This document shows, piece by piece, positions 10,746 through 21,763 of a stretch of DNA of 64,000 nt (position 1 is its first letter; each line of letters starts with the position of its first letter). The position numbers and the translations under genes were made by a program. The DNA is taken from positions 60,753,631-60,817,630 of the forward strand of contig OX638131.1 in assembly GCA_951804985.1 (NCBI GenBank), given 5' to 3'. The notes under the pieces were generated by a model, which saw only the letters and a list, made by a program, of their open reading frames with translations, did no database searches and was not told the DNA's origin. Origin of the DNA: Dryomyza anilis (lineage: Eukaryota > Arthropoda > Insecta > Diptera > Dryomyzidae).

Positions 10746-11422
10746 GGTTCAAATTTAAAAATTTTGCAGTGTAAAATACAAGGTTTCACTAATAATAAAT
10801 ACGCCTTAGAACTGTTAACATCCAAACACAACCCTTATATAATCGCATTACATGAAACACACACCATATACAAAAACTTGAAATTTTTACATCTTCCACA
10901 GTACAATGTTCTTCACTTTAATAAAGACTATTCCTATGCCAAATCATGTATAGCAAAACACAACACAAAGTTTCCACAAACAATCTTATTTTTCAATCAA
11001 TCACCGTCCACGGTATGGTCGACCTGAACATAACGAATATTTACAAAGAGAGAGACATTTATCTAACTCCTCAGATAGTCGCTGAAATTCATAAGTTGAA
11101 AGGTCACCATATATTGGATGGTGACTTAAATTCGCAGAACACGTTATGGGGTTCACAAACCACATTCAACAGTGGCATAATATGGGAAAATTTTGCAAAT
11201 GATCGCAACCAATCTATATTAAATGATGGGTCCCCTACACTATTTAGCACAAGAAACATATTAACAGCAGTCGACGTAGCGATGGCCAACACAGATCTGG
11301 CCCCTATGTTGGCCTGGTTTTGTTTTCCACAGCCGGAGGTATGTGATCATATACCAATAATTTTTTGCAATAATGAAACACCAAAACTAAACAAGTATAT
11401 TTCGCGTTTTTTTAGACTCTAA
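10743..11422 (+). pseudogene. I-like ORF2: endonuclease domain
   Basis: Just right of the MITE, frames read NLKILQCKIQGFTNNKYALE and YIIALHETH, the start of an apurinic/apyrimidinic-type LINE endonuclease (N and E catalytic positions). After a frameshift near 11000 comes GDLNSQNTLWGS, the conserved D/N block, and CDHIPI, the SDH-like histidine block. The enzyme would nick the target to prime reverse transcription. The original ORF2 start probably lay left of the MITE, where the same GSN codons recur (10305). Confidence 0.8.
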
Positions 11423-11989
11423 GGCAGATTGGTCTTTGTTTGAGCAAAAAATAGTTCTGTTTTCTGAAACGTTTTCAGAAACCTCGAACATAAATAAAGA
11501 AGCAGCTGTGATTAAGAAAATACTAAGGATGTCTGCTAATGAATCCATTCCCATTAGTAGAAAACCAGAAAACGCCACAGTCCGGTTGGGTTTAACTCCG
11601 AAAGTGGTAAATTAATAGGATTAAAATATAAAGCATGGAAAATATTTAAAAGAACGAGAAATGTATCAAATGCATTCAACTACAGAAGGACATGTGCCAA
11701 AGTTAAATGGGCTTGTAAGCAAGCCAAAAAACTAACATGTGATAATTTTTTGAATTCGCTAAATCCCACGATGGACTTTCGTATTTTATGGAAAAAAGTA
11801 AAAAATATTAGATGTAGGTCAATATAAAATTTCCCTACTATATTGGAATGCATTGCTAATGCTTTTGCTGTGTTATGGGGATCCATAGGTTCGGACAGTT
11901 CATTTAAACCTGAGTTAATTAAAAAAAAAAAAACAATATTGATATTGACAACATGCCCGCTAATGGTAACGAATTTGATAATTTGTCAG

Positions 11990-12990
11990 TTTGAGTAAGT
12001 TTTGCAGAATTAAATATTGCACTTAAAACCGCAAAAGGGACTTTACCCGGCACAGATAAAATCACATATTCAATGATAAAAAATACTTGAACAACGAATC
12101 TGCAGATTATACAGCAACATCTTAAACTACGGTACATATCCACATGATTGGAAGCACGCGTGCTTAATATCTATTCCAATAGCAGGAAAAAAAATCAAAA
12201 TTTACTCGAGGGGTACCGTCCTACATCGCTACTTCCTGTTTTGTCTAAACTACTAGACAAGATAATTACCAAAAGAATATGAAAATGCGCAAAAAACAAA
12301 TTGCTTGCAGAGCAGCATGCTTTTTTTACCTAACCATGGTGTCCACACATTATGTCATACTCTGGAAATTAAAAAAAAAATATATATTAGCAAAAAGGCA
12401 TAATGTAATTCTGTCTGAGGATCTCGAGAAGGCATTTGATAGGGTCGTAGCAATACATGTCATAAAAGAGTTAAATGTATGGGGATTCCCAAAAAATATT
12501 CTCAAGCTAATTCTGTCCTTTTTGTTGCGCCGGAGAATCACAGTAAAAGTAAATGGTTATTTTTCACGAAGTCTTAATTTAGAATATGGCATACCTCAAG
12601 GTTCCCCACTATCAGTGGTATTATATAATGTTAATGCAAACACATTAATAAAAACCATCAGGCACACAGCCGGTATAGATTTCATAGGTGTATATTCTGA
12701 TAATATCTTTGCCCTAGCATCAGGTACAGCTAATTCATTTAGACAAAAAAATTGGAAAATGGGCAAATAAAACAGGAGCAGTTATTCCTGCAAATAAGGC
12801 TGAAGCGATTCACATATGTGGCATATATATAAATGTGGTTTACCATGCATACCGCTTAGGAACACAAATATTCAAATTAAATATAAATTAAAAATTCTTG
12901 GTGTTATATTTTCAAAAAATTTGTTGTAGAACGAACAAAGTCAAAACATTATAATAAGGCTGAACAAAATTAACAATTTGCTTAAAGTTA
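11990..12990 (+). pseudogene. I-like ORF2: reverse transcriptase domain
   Basis: Broken frames carry LINE RT blocks: TLPGTDKITYSMIK (about 12040), DLEKAFDRV (12420, first catalytic Asp), GIPQGSPLS (12590) and YSDNIFALASG (12694), the position of YADD with the second Asp of the pair replaced by Asn. Frameshifts and stops occur between blocks. The changed catalytic motif indicates a long-dead copy. Confidence 0.8.
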
Positions 12991-13323
12991 TCTGTTCAAA
13001 AAAAAGTCCACACATAGACACAGTCATTGCAATTTGTCGTGCTTTGACAGAAGGTACCATCCATCATTTTCTTACAATGTACGGTTGGACATCCCAGACG
13101 AACAAAAACAAAATTAATGCAGCTCTGAATAGGTGTTTCCAAAAATATTGTGGTCTTAAACACATCATTGTGATGCTGCGTACAAACAATGTACCAATTC
13201 CAACGAAACCGACAGGTGATCCGACCGTGGATCAGTCAAGTATAAGCTTTGATTGCACATTAAGCAACCACAACAAATCAAGCACAAGTGACGTCGTATA
13301 CAAACAACTTTTTTTTCTAAGCA

Positions 13324-13974
13324 ATGACAAAATTCGATCCGAAAATCACAATATTCACCGATGGTTCTTTTTTTGGATGGAACAACATCTTTCGCAGTGA
13401 TAAAGCAATTATCTACAGACAATTTTTTGACTATATCGCAGGGGCTTTAACCAACCAATTCTGGCATTTTTCACGCCGAACTAATTGCAGTTCAAAAAGC
13501 TGTAAAGTTCGCAGTGGCATCCAAATGCAGGACGGTAATTTGCTGTGATAGCCTAAGTGTAGTTAAGGCATTACAAAGCAAAAGCATATTTTACGATTTT
13601 GTTATCGCTGGCCTTTATATAAATGTACAAATAAAACTACTTTGGATACCTGGACATGTTGGTATTCCTGAATACGAATACGCGGATAAAACATCAAAAA
13701 ACACAATATCGATGCCTCTCATTAACATTATCCCATGTCTGGACATCCAATTTGTGACAAAGTGATGCAATTAGAAGAATATCTGGATATCTGGAATGTC
13801 TCTACGTCTTTCATGAGGCAACACAATCCTAAAACCACAAGACCAAATTATAATACAAGATTCACTCGTGATGAATGTATAAAGTTAGCAAGACTAAGAG
13901 TAGGCATAATGCTATTTAACACCAACCACATATTTGATCAAGGAATACAAAAGCAGTTGACACTTGTCATATGA
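13324..13974 (+). pseudogene. I-like ORF2: RNase H domain and C-terminus
   Basis: TKFDPKITIFTDGS holds the first RNase H Asp. In the next frame come AELIAVQKAVKFA (Glu block), VICCDSLSVVKAL (second Asp block) and LLWIPGHVGIPEYEYAD (His/Asp block). The tail DECIKLARLRVG fits the ARLRTGH-like C-terminus of LINE ORF2. The domain is typical of the I and LOA groups and argues against Jockey or CR1. Confidence 0.8.
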
Positions 13975-14189
13975 ATCTTTCCGTAGACCACATTCTACTT
14001 CTTAGCAGAAGTACATTGACTCTCGAACAAATATTAGACTGTTCCAATCATAAAAGAATCAAATTTCTATTTAACGTGCTTATAAAACACGGTGTTTTAT
14101 TCATAACCTAATAATATTATTAAAAAATGGTGCAAAATGGCCTTTGTTGCCCGGCACCTATATTCAATGTTTTATAAATTTATTTATAA

Positions 14190-15057
14190 AATGCTGCAGC
14201 TTAAGTAAGTATATCTTGGACCATGTAAAAGCGAAATCTATGATTTCAACAAAAATAGTTCATTGAAAAATTTTATTAAGTTTAATAGATTTTGTTTGCA
14301 ATTTTTTTCCATTTTTTGACTATTTTTGTGCCATTTTTGCCTATTTTATTGCCATTTTTTACTGTTTTTTTGTCCCATTTTGCCTGCCATTTTTAACTTA
14401 TTATATTTATAACTTGCCCTGGTTATAAATATAATCGACATTAATCAATCATGAAATGTAAAAGAGCATCTGTACCTTGAATTAGTATTCACAAACTTTA
14501 ATATAAAACAAAATTTAAGGCTCCTCGGGAATTACATCTATATTACATTGTATCTTCAGACAGTAGAACACTATTTTTTCTTCAGATAACTACCACAGGT
14601 GGCGCCAAAATTTTTGGATAGCAATACAAGCTACTACGAGATCTATAGATTTATATTATTTTAGCTAAAATTGGTACATCGAAGTTAAAAAATGTTTGAA
14701 AAAAAATCTGCATTCATTTAAATTAATTTCATCCACGGCAAAATATAAATCCCGATGTGCCTTAAATTTTGTTTTTTATTAAAGTATGTGAATATTAATT
14801 CAAGCTGCAACGCTCTTTAGCATCTAATAGTTGATTAATATCGATAATATGTATAAAAATTTAAGAAATACAAGGCAGTATTTTAACTATTTTACCATTT
14901 AAATGTATTTTTCAACTTAGTGTGTTTAAATATTTGTTTAATAAAAAATTATTTGTAAAATATATACTATGTTAAATTAATATACTTGTTAAATTAATAC
15001 TGTTGAAATAATAAAACTTAGGAACTATAGCTGGGGAGAATTATGTTATGTTACAAC
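14190..15057. repeat. right arm of large inverted duplication (flank)
   Basis: Reverse complement of about 1981-2830, including the palindromic MITE-like repeat (about 14450-14840). It ends at GTTACAAC (15050-15057), the target duplication of the hAT that starts at 15058. Nothing coding was seen. Confidence 0.75.
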
Positions 15058-15224
15058 CAAGGATTAAAACCTAAACGAATAACGGATTCGATTTCGGTTT
15101 TGTTCTTCGTTTCGGGTTCGGCTACGGTTTTGAGTTTTTATAACGAAACGGTTTCGGTATACCGGTTCCAAGTTAAGGTTTTGAAATTAAAATAATTTTT
15201 TGTCCATATTGTCTTAGAGAAAAA

Positions 15225-15311
15225 ATATATATAAAAATATATATATAAAAATATATACATAAAAATATATATATGAAAATATATATATAAAAATATATAT
15301 ATGAAAATATA
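15225..15311. repeat. AT minisatellite at LTR border
   Basis: About seven units of the type TATATATAAAAA/TATATATGAAAA directly abut the 3' LTR of Gypsy copy 2. The matching flank of copy 1 (1803-1825) has only one or two such units, so the array expanded after the two copies separated and erased the local target duplication. Confidence 0.8.
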
Positions 15312-15857
15312 TGTTACGAAAATTCAGTCTACGGAAAACTGTTCTACGAGTTCGTATCGCTGGATTGTGTACAAAATAAAAAAATAAAAACACACTAATA
15401 TTTGGTTTTAACTAGTATTATTTCAACTAGTATTAATTAACTTTATTTATTTAAATAACAACTTAAAGAATAATCACTTATATCAACTGCTGAATTTAAA
15501 TTTAGCCTAACAATGTTCACTCACGAGACGCACTAGTCCACTATCAAATCACAACTGAAGTGCTGTGCCTCAGATGCGTCGGCCTTATATACTGCAGGCA
15601 TCAGTTCGACACGTTTCGACAAGCTTCGACTTCTTTCGAGAACCTTCTACTCGTTTCGTGAATTGGCATTTGGCATCTCATTCGCACTCATGTGTTTTAA
15701 TGTGCTGATCTTCCATCTCTTTCTCGCACATTGCTCAGTTCGCTGAATGTTCTTCCGTCTCTTTCTAACACATTGGTTAGTGCGCTGAATTGTCTTGCGT
15801 CTCATTTATTATCATTGAATGCTTGCACTATGGGGCAAATTACATCTTTTCGTAACA
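15312..15857 (-). repeat. Gypsy copy 2, 3' LTR (546 bp)
   Basis: In plus coordinates it begins TGTTACGAAAA and ends TTTTCGTAACA. The polypurine tract (read as CTGCCCTCCACCT on the plus strand) follows at 15858, which fixes this as the 3' LTR of a minus-strand element. Confidence 0.93.
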
Positions 15858-15954
15858 CTGCCCTCCACCTAAATCTTTTCGTCCCGAACAGATGTTAATC
15901 CTATCTCTCTGTATTGCGTCAACCTTTCTAAATGTACGACTTTCATTTTTCGTT

Positions 15955-16829
15955 TTACGCCAGTAGTATTCTGAATCTATACACGACATCGTTAATTCTT
16001 TTAATTATCTTGTATGGTCCTTCCCAGTGTGTTTGTAACTTAGGGGATAAGCCTTTATTTCTTTGTGGGTTATAGAGCAAAACAAGATGTCCTTCCGTAA
16101 ATCCCTCTGAATTTGTTCGCAAGTCGTATCTGCCCTTCATTTTATCACTCGCAAATTCTATACGCTGCCTTACAAACAGGTGCACTTCGTTCATTTCATC
16201 ACTTTTTCTGGAAACATAATCGTGTACAGGAAGTCCAGATGAAGGACTCGCACCGAGGTAATATTAAGTCTGTTCCAAAAACAATTTTTGCAGGTAAAGC
16301 AACTGTGGTGTCATGAACCGCCGTTCGATATGTCATGAGAAACAGTGGTATGTGCTTATCCCAATCTTTATGATTTTTATCAACCACTTTTCTGAGATAC
16401 TCTTCCAAAGTCCGATTGAATCTCTCCACCATGCCATCAGATTGCGGGTGCAATATCGTTGTTCGTGTTTTGTGTATGTTGAGGACTTTGCATACTTCTT
16501 TAAATACAGCAGACTCAAAATTTCTACCTTGATCTGAATGCAATTCCAACGGTACTCCAAAACGGCTTACCCAGTTGTTAACTAATGCCTCTGCAACTGT
16601 TGTGGCTTCTTGATTCGGCATGGGATACACTTCAGGCCACTTGCTGAAGTAGTCAATGACGACAAGGACATACTTATTACCCGCATCATTGATTGGAAAC
16701 GGCCCGCCGACATCCATGGTGCTCCCACGTTGTACTGATGCATCCTACCGCGAATCCTGACTGTTGGTCCTTTTGCTGGTACACATTGCGGACAACTGCG
16801 AATCCAATCGGCGATTGACTCTTGGCATC
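15955..16829 (-). pseudogene. pol: Gypsy copy 2 integrase
   Basis: Two frames (16717-16199 and 16194-15955) carry the same integrase as copy 1: MDVGGPF, HSDQGRNFES and MVERFNR with DD35E spacing, and the C-terminal HWEGPYKII block. A frameshift separates them at about 16230. 16718-16829 is the end of the zinc-binding region (CPQCVPAKG-like). At 16829 the match to copy 1 stops and the non-LTR fragment begins. Confidence 0.9.
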
Positions 16830-18859
16830 ACAGTCACAGCTATTCAAGAACCATGGGTGTATAACAAACGCATCTGTGGTCTTAGTGAACTACGTGGTGA
16901 AACCATACTATACGATGAGCTAGCCGCAAGGCCTAGAAGCTGTCTTATAGTATCGAAACACTTTGCTGTCACCAAGTTAACCCAATTCTGTGGTCAAGAC
17001 CTGGTGGCAGCCAAAGTGAGCTATGAAAGCGATAGTGGATGGAAACATCTGATTGTCGCCTCAGGCTACTTCCCCTATGACTCACTCCGCCAAAGGCAAT
17101 TGTTGAGCTCATAGAGTACTGTGATCTTAAGGAGACCGACCTTATTCTTTGCTGTGACGCTAATGCTCAACACACTGTGTGGGGCAGTAGTAAATGCAAC
17201 GCGCGAGGTACCAGACTCCTTGACTTCATCATGACCTCCAATCTGAACATTCACAACACTGGTAATAAACCCACATAAACCCACGCAACTTAGACTCTGA
17301 CTGGTTTGTTTATCGAGCTAAGCAGAAAGAGTATAAGAAACGAATTCGTAAATCGAAAAGTGTTTACTATAAAGACTTCTGCAGTAGCATCGAATCCTGC
17401 AGTGAGACTAGCAGATTGGTCAAGTTTCTTAAAAGAGACCGAACTGCTCGACTGGACTCACTGCGGAGACCTGATGGCTCGTATACTGAGTCTAAGACAG
17501 AGGCACTCAGTGTCCTAGTTGAGACTCACTTTCCGGGAAATCAAATCCACATTGGGCCACTTTGTAATCCCAGCACTGGGGACTGCAATAACAACTCTAA
17601 TGTGACAAAACATGACTGGCAGGTTGCCAGATTGGTTGTGTACGATGAAGCTATCCAATACGCAGTGGCCTCTTTTGATGGCTTCAAGTCACCTGGACCG
17701 GATGGCATCTACCCAGTCATGCTACAGGAAGGTATAACCCAATTGCTACCATGCCTAAAGAAGATCTTTAGAGCAAGTCTCGCATGGGCATACATTCCGA
17801 CATCGCTGTCAAGGTACCCACTATCATCAAGACAACATGCCTACCAACGTGGAAAATCCTGTGAAACAGCATTGCAACATCTGGTTGGCCGGATCGAGCA
17901 TGCTTTTCAGAGGAAGATGTACGTGATGGGCATATTTGTTGACATCGAGGGTGCTTTTGATAATGCGACTTTTGATGGAATGTGTGACGCAGCTAGAAGG
18001 CATGGAATAGATGAAACATTGGTCAAATGGCTAAGGTCAATGGTAATGTTTAGGACCATCACTTCTGAGGCGGAGTGCGGTCAGTATATTATGGCAGGGG
18101 TGAATAGAGGTTGTCCTCAAGGAGGTTGTCCCCCCTGCTCTGGTGTATGCTGGTTGACTCTCTAGTAAACGATCTCGATGGACCAGGGGCCTATGTAGAT
18201 GATGTTTCCATTCTTGCCATAGGCTTTTCCCTCAATGAGGTCTGTGTTAAAACACAAAACTCATTGAACCTAATTGACAGCTGGTGTACTGCAAACGGAC
18301 TTTCCGTCAACCCTCATAAAACAGGGATTGTTCTTTTCACTAGGAAAAGAATAATGACAGGATTATCTCTACCAGTACTTAAGGGTGTCACTATTCCTCT
18401 GTCTAACGAAGTAAAATATCTGGGCTTAACTCTAGATAGTAAACTACTTTGGACAAAACATGTTGAAAATAAAATTTCGCGAGCATTGAATGCCTTCTGG
18501 CAATGCAGAGGAATTTTTGGGAAGACATGGGGACTATCGCCGAGCAAAACCAGTTTGCTGCGATAGTCAGGCTGCTCTTATGGCTTTGAACAACCAGGTC
18601 ATCACATCCAAAATTGTACGTCAATGCAGATCACGTCTCAATTGTGTTGGTAAATACAATACACTGAAACTGATTTGGGTGCCGGGCCATCAGCTCTTGG
18701 GTCGCCTCCGCACACAAGAGCAGATGGCTGAATGAGACGAAGTGCAGATTCTCCAAGCTCATGACACCGACGATAACCAAAAGATCGGCCTCGTTTCTAC
18801 TTTCCTTAAGTAGAAAGGAGTGCAGAAAACTGACGGGACTTCTAACGGGACATCGTAGC
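16830..18859 (+). mobile_element. non-LTR retrotransposon fragment, antisense inside Gypsy copy 2
   Basis: A ~2.0-kb plus-strand piece of a LINE with endonuclease, RT and RNase H and no recognisable 5' or 3' end. It has internal deletions: after the endonuclease at about 17280, and in RT between TSLSRY and PLSSRQHAYQRG at about 17815. It lies exactly where about 208 bp of Gypsy pol (copy 1 positions about 91-299) is missing. No target duplication or poly-A tail is visible. Confidence 0.85.
16836..18800 (+). pseudogene. LINE ORF2 remnant (endonuclease, RT, RNase H)
   Basis: The order is TAIQEPWVYNKRICGL (endonuclease Glu block), a DANAQHTVWGSS block at about 17158, then linker and RT: FDGFKSPGPDGIYPVML (17673), HAYQRGKSCETAL, GIFVDIEGAFDNATF (catalytic Asp, 17942), GCPQGG (18112) and, in the next frame, YVDDVSILAIG (18194). 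It continues GLSVNPHKTG and VKYLGLTLD, then an RNase H remnant (CDSQAALMAL, LIWVPGH) and RKLTGLLTGH. The intact YVDD contrasts with several frameshifts. RNase H plus these motifs fits the LOA/I/R1 side of LINEs. The exact clade is uncertain. Confidence 0.85.
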
Positions 18860-19227
18860 TGGTGAAATCGTAGCTCTGTAATCGCTCTATCAAACGCGCA
18901 ATTTGGCCTTCTGGGTCTTTGAACTGAAGTAACCATCTCGGTGCTGCGTGATCGGTTCTCAATTGAAACTGTTGTCCGTATAGGTATTTGTGGAAATTTT
19001 TCACACTTTCTATTACAGCAAGAATTACAGCAAGAAGCTCCCTCCTGGTGACACAGTAATTTCGCTCGGGCTTGGACAAGATTTTACTGTAGTATGCGAT
19101 CACTTTTTCTTGGCCATTGATCACTTGAGAGAGGACTCCGCCAATTCCGTATCCACTTGCATCCGTGTACAGTACAAATTTTTCACCTGGAATGGGATAC
19201 GCAAGAATTTGTGCCGAGCAAAGTAGT
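18860..19227 (-). pseudogene. pol: Gypsy copy 2 RNase H
   Basis: Minus-strand reading from 19227: AYPIPGEKFVLYTDASGYGI (first Asp), IAYYSKILSKPERNYCVTRR (E..Y.....E block), then FQLRTDHAAPRWLLQF, identical to copy 1, ending at 18860 where the antisense LINE begins. A mini-me-like insertion separates it from RT. Confidence 0.88.
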
Positions 19228-19946
19228 GTTTTTATACCCTACACTAAGAGTGAAAGGGTATATTCAGTTTGGTACGCCGTTTGTAACACCCAGAAGGAAG
19301 CATCTCCGGTATGGAAAAGTATATATATTCTTGATCAGCATGACCTCCTGAGTCGATTTAGCGATGTCCGTCTGTCCGTCTGTCTGTCCGTCTGTCTGTC
19401 TGTCTGTCTGTCTGTTGAAATCCCTACTACTTTTAAAATTGAAGAGCTAGATAAATGAAACTTATAACTTTGATTACTAATATACCTACGCTGTATGTGC
19501 GAGATCGGTTCATTGTGACCTATGATCCGACCACTTATGTTCAAATACCTCATATAAAATGTACATATAAAGATCAATTTTTATGTATACGTGCTTAGGT
19601 AAACTTTTTTGGTCAAATATATATTGACATCATGCTCAAGTACGTGATAATAATGTTTTCCGTCGAAAAGACCTGTGGTTCATTCAAAAAAAAATCGAAA
19701 TTCGGTACACCTACCCATTTGTAAATATGGGTATCAAATGAATGGAAATTCTTCAGCGATTGAATGTTTGTAGTTATTTTCAGGATTCGTATACCCTGGT
19801 GACCTATATATCACTTTGAATGGTAACCACACATATGTGTAGGGTATTTATAGTCGGCTTAGACCGACTATAATTTTGATAATCCTAACTATCATAATTA
19901 CACCTACTTTAAAATTTCCCATGTGATCTAACCTTCCCAACTGGTT
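19228..19946. mobile_element. mini-me-like repeat with (TGTC)n
   Basis: Bounded by ATACCCTACACTAAGAGTG on one side and CCAACTGGTT on the other, with the core TTGATCAGCATGACCTCC, a TGTC microsatellite at 19368-19415 and the palindrome AGTCGGCTTAGACCGACT near 19853. It sits in Gypsy pol between RT and RNase H and has no coding capacity. Closely related copies are at 23784, 47044, 53101 and 62481. The terminal hairpin is compatible with a Helitron/DINE-like element, but I cannot prove the class. Confidence 0.8.
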
Positions 19947-20837
19947 AATTTTAAAATCGCCCTTTCTTGATCATCGCCCCATTGAAATGCCCGGTTCTTT
20001 CTTGTCAACTCGTGAAGACTGCCAGCAACATTGGAAAAACCTGGACCAAATCGCCTGTAGTATGTACATAGTCCCAAGAAACTTCGTAGGTCGTGTAGGA
20101 TTTGCGGTCTGTGCCAATCCTTTACTGCAACTATTTTATCCTCAACGGTATGCACTCCTTCTGTGGTAACTCGATGACCCAGAACTTGACATGTTTCTTG
20201 AAAAGTGAGCATTTCTTTAAACTAAGTTGCACTTTCCAATCGAAGGAATACCTCTTCTAAATTTATTAGATGTTCGTCGAAGTACTTGCCCATGACAATG
20301 ATGTCGTCAAGGTATACCAGACAAGTTTTTCAGTGTAGACCTCTCAATACGTGCTCCATTAACCGCTCGAATGTTGCTGGGCATTGCACAGTCCAAACGG
20401 CATTACCAGAAATTGCCATAGTCCATCGCCTGTACTGAATGCGGTCTTCTCTCGATCTTTTTTTTATCGATTTCTACTTGCCAGTAACCGCTTTGCAAGT
20501 CTAATGTGTAAAACCACTTGGCATTAGATAGTGTATCCAAGATGTCATCTATTCTGGGCAATGTATAACTATCTTTCTTGGTGACATCATTAAGTTTTCG
20601 GTAATCAACGCATAACCGAGTACTACCGTCCTTCTTTTTCACCAACACTACTGGTGAACTCCATGGACTCTCAGATGGTTCCACCACGCCATTTTTGTGC
20701 ATTTCTCCAACCAAATGTGATACTTCGTCTCTTTTCGCAAGTGGTGTTTGACGAATTGGGTTAGAATCACCAGTGTCTATTCGATGTTTTACAGTGGCAG
20801 TTCTGCCATCTTTTTGGCCCTTTTCAGCAAATATCAA
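19928..20837 (-). pseudogene. pol: Gypsy copy 2 reverse transcriptase
   Basis: From 20837 leftward: IDTGDSNPIRQTPLAKR, SPWSSPVVLVKKKDG, LCVDYRKLNDVTKKD and FYTLDLQSGYWQVEI (catalytic Asp). A frameshift follows at about 20465, then a QFLVMPFGLCNAPATFERLM-like block and YLDDIIVMG (20314-20303, catalytic DD pair). After another shift come VLGHRVTTEGV and LRSFLGLCTYYRRF (thumb/connection) to 19947. It copies element RNA into DNA. Frameshifts disable it, but all catalytic residues are still readable. Confidence 0.9.
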
Positions 20838-21760
20838 TTAGCTTTTGCACTTGACTCTTTTCTTTGGCAGCCAAATCCTTCGTCCACATATTTATAAACC
20901 TGTGAGTAGATTGTTTGTTTATTTGCGGTGTGGCATAGTCCCTTGATGTATTTGACTTGCAATTTATAATTGCTGATGCCTCTTGACACTGGCCTATCAC
21001 TGTTTCCTTTTTGATTAATTTTGACGAGTTTTCCAAATTGAGAACTCTTATAGGTACAATTTTATCTTTCGCCGCCTCAACAAGTGTTCTTCCTACAACT
21101 ATATTACTTTTATAATGTTCTTCGTTTGCTTCAATAACCCACAACCTGCTTATCCCACAATCTCCATTTAATTTCGCCCAAACAATTGCTTCTGAATTAG
21201 ATGGTATTTTTCTATTTTTATGAGCCATATTTAAGAGCAAGCTCTGAGCACAATCAATGTTTAGTTGGATCTCCGTGTTGGCATAACTCAAAATTTTTCT
21301 TGTTAAATCTAGTGTGAAACCGTTCCTTATCATGAAGTCCATGCCAAGTATTATTTCGTCTACTATTTCCGCCACTTTAAAATCATGCTTAACTGTCGTA
21401 GTACCAATCGTGATTTCCTTGGTAATTTTTCCTTTGATAGGGGCCTCTTCACCTGTAGCTGTTTGCAATCTTCTTCCTATAAGCGGATCTACTTCGTCCT
21501 TAACCAGGTTACTTCTATTTATTAGGTGTGAAACTCGCGTATCCAATGTTACCATATATGCTGTACAATCAATGAGTCCTTCGACAGTTAAGCCAATTGG
21601 CTTTCGAGCAATTTGTGAAATGGAGATTCTCGGGCAATCGGTTATGGGAGTCAGATCGTGCCCCGCAGATCTGACTCGTTTTAGTTTAAAGATTGATTCA
21701 AATTTACGTTATTTTTGACATGATCCTGTCTTTCACCATGTCGGGGTTCATCTGCAGATT
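20824..21760 (-). pseudogene. pol: Gypsy copy 2 protease and linker
   Basis: The aspartic protease region reads VEGLIDCTAYM (Asp codon near 21570) where DTGA or DSGA is expected, so the glycine of the active-site triplet is lost. It continues TLDTRVSHLI, GKITKEITIG and IILGMDFMI, the ILG..F flap/end motif of retropepsins. 21555-20824 is an open 243-codon frame running through the protease-RT linker. Confidence 0.82.
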
Positions 21761-21763
21761 GAT

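Larger units (their letters stand above)
9067..14190 (+). mobile_element. I-like non-LTR retrotransposon, 5'-truncated and decayed
   Basis: Plus-strand order is a Gag-like ORF1 with zinc knuckles, then ORF2 with apurinic-type endonuclease, reverse transcriptase and RNase H. The RNase H domain plus a knuckled ORF1 fits the I group of LINEs. The left end falls inside ORF1, consistent with 5' truncation during target-primed reverse transcription. Flanks match the uninterrupted opposite arm, with about 70 bp of target missing. A hAT MITE splits the start of ORF2. Confidence 0.8.

Noticed and set aside
19335..19577. Frames encoding runs of TDRQTDRQ or SVCLSVCL
   Set aside because: Translation of the TCTG/GACA microsatellite in mini-me-like repeats; low complexity and not coding.
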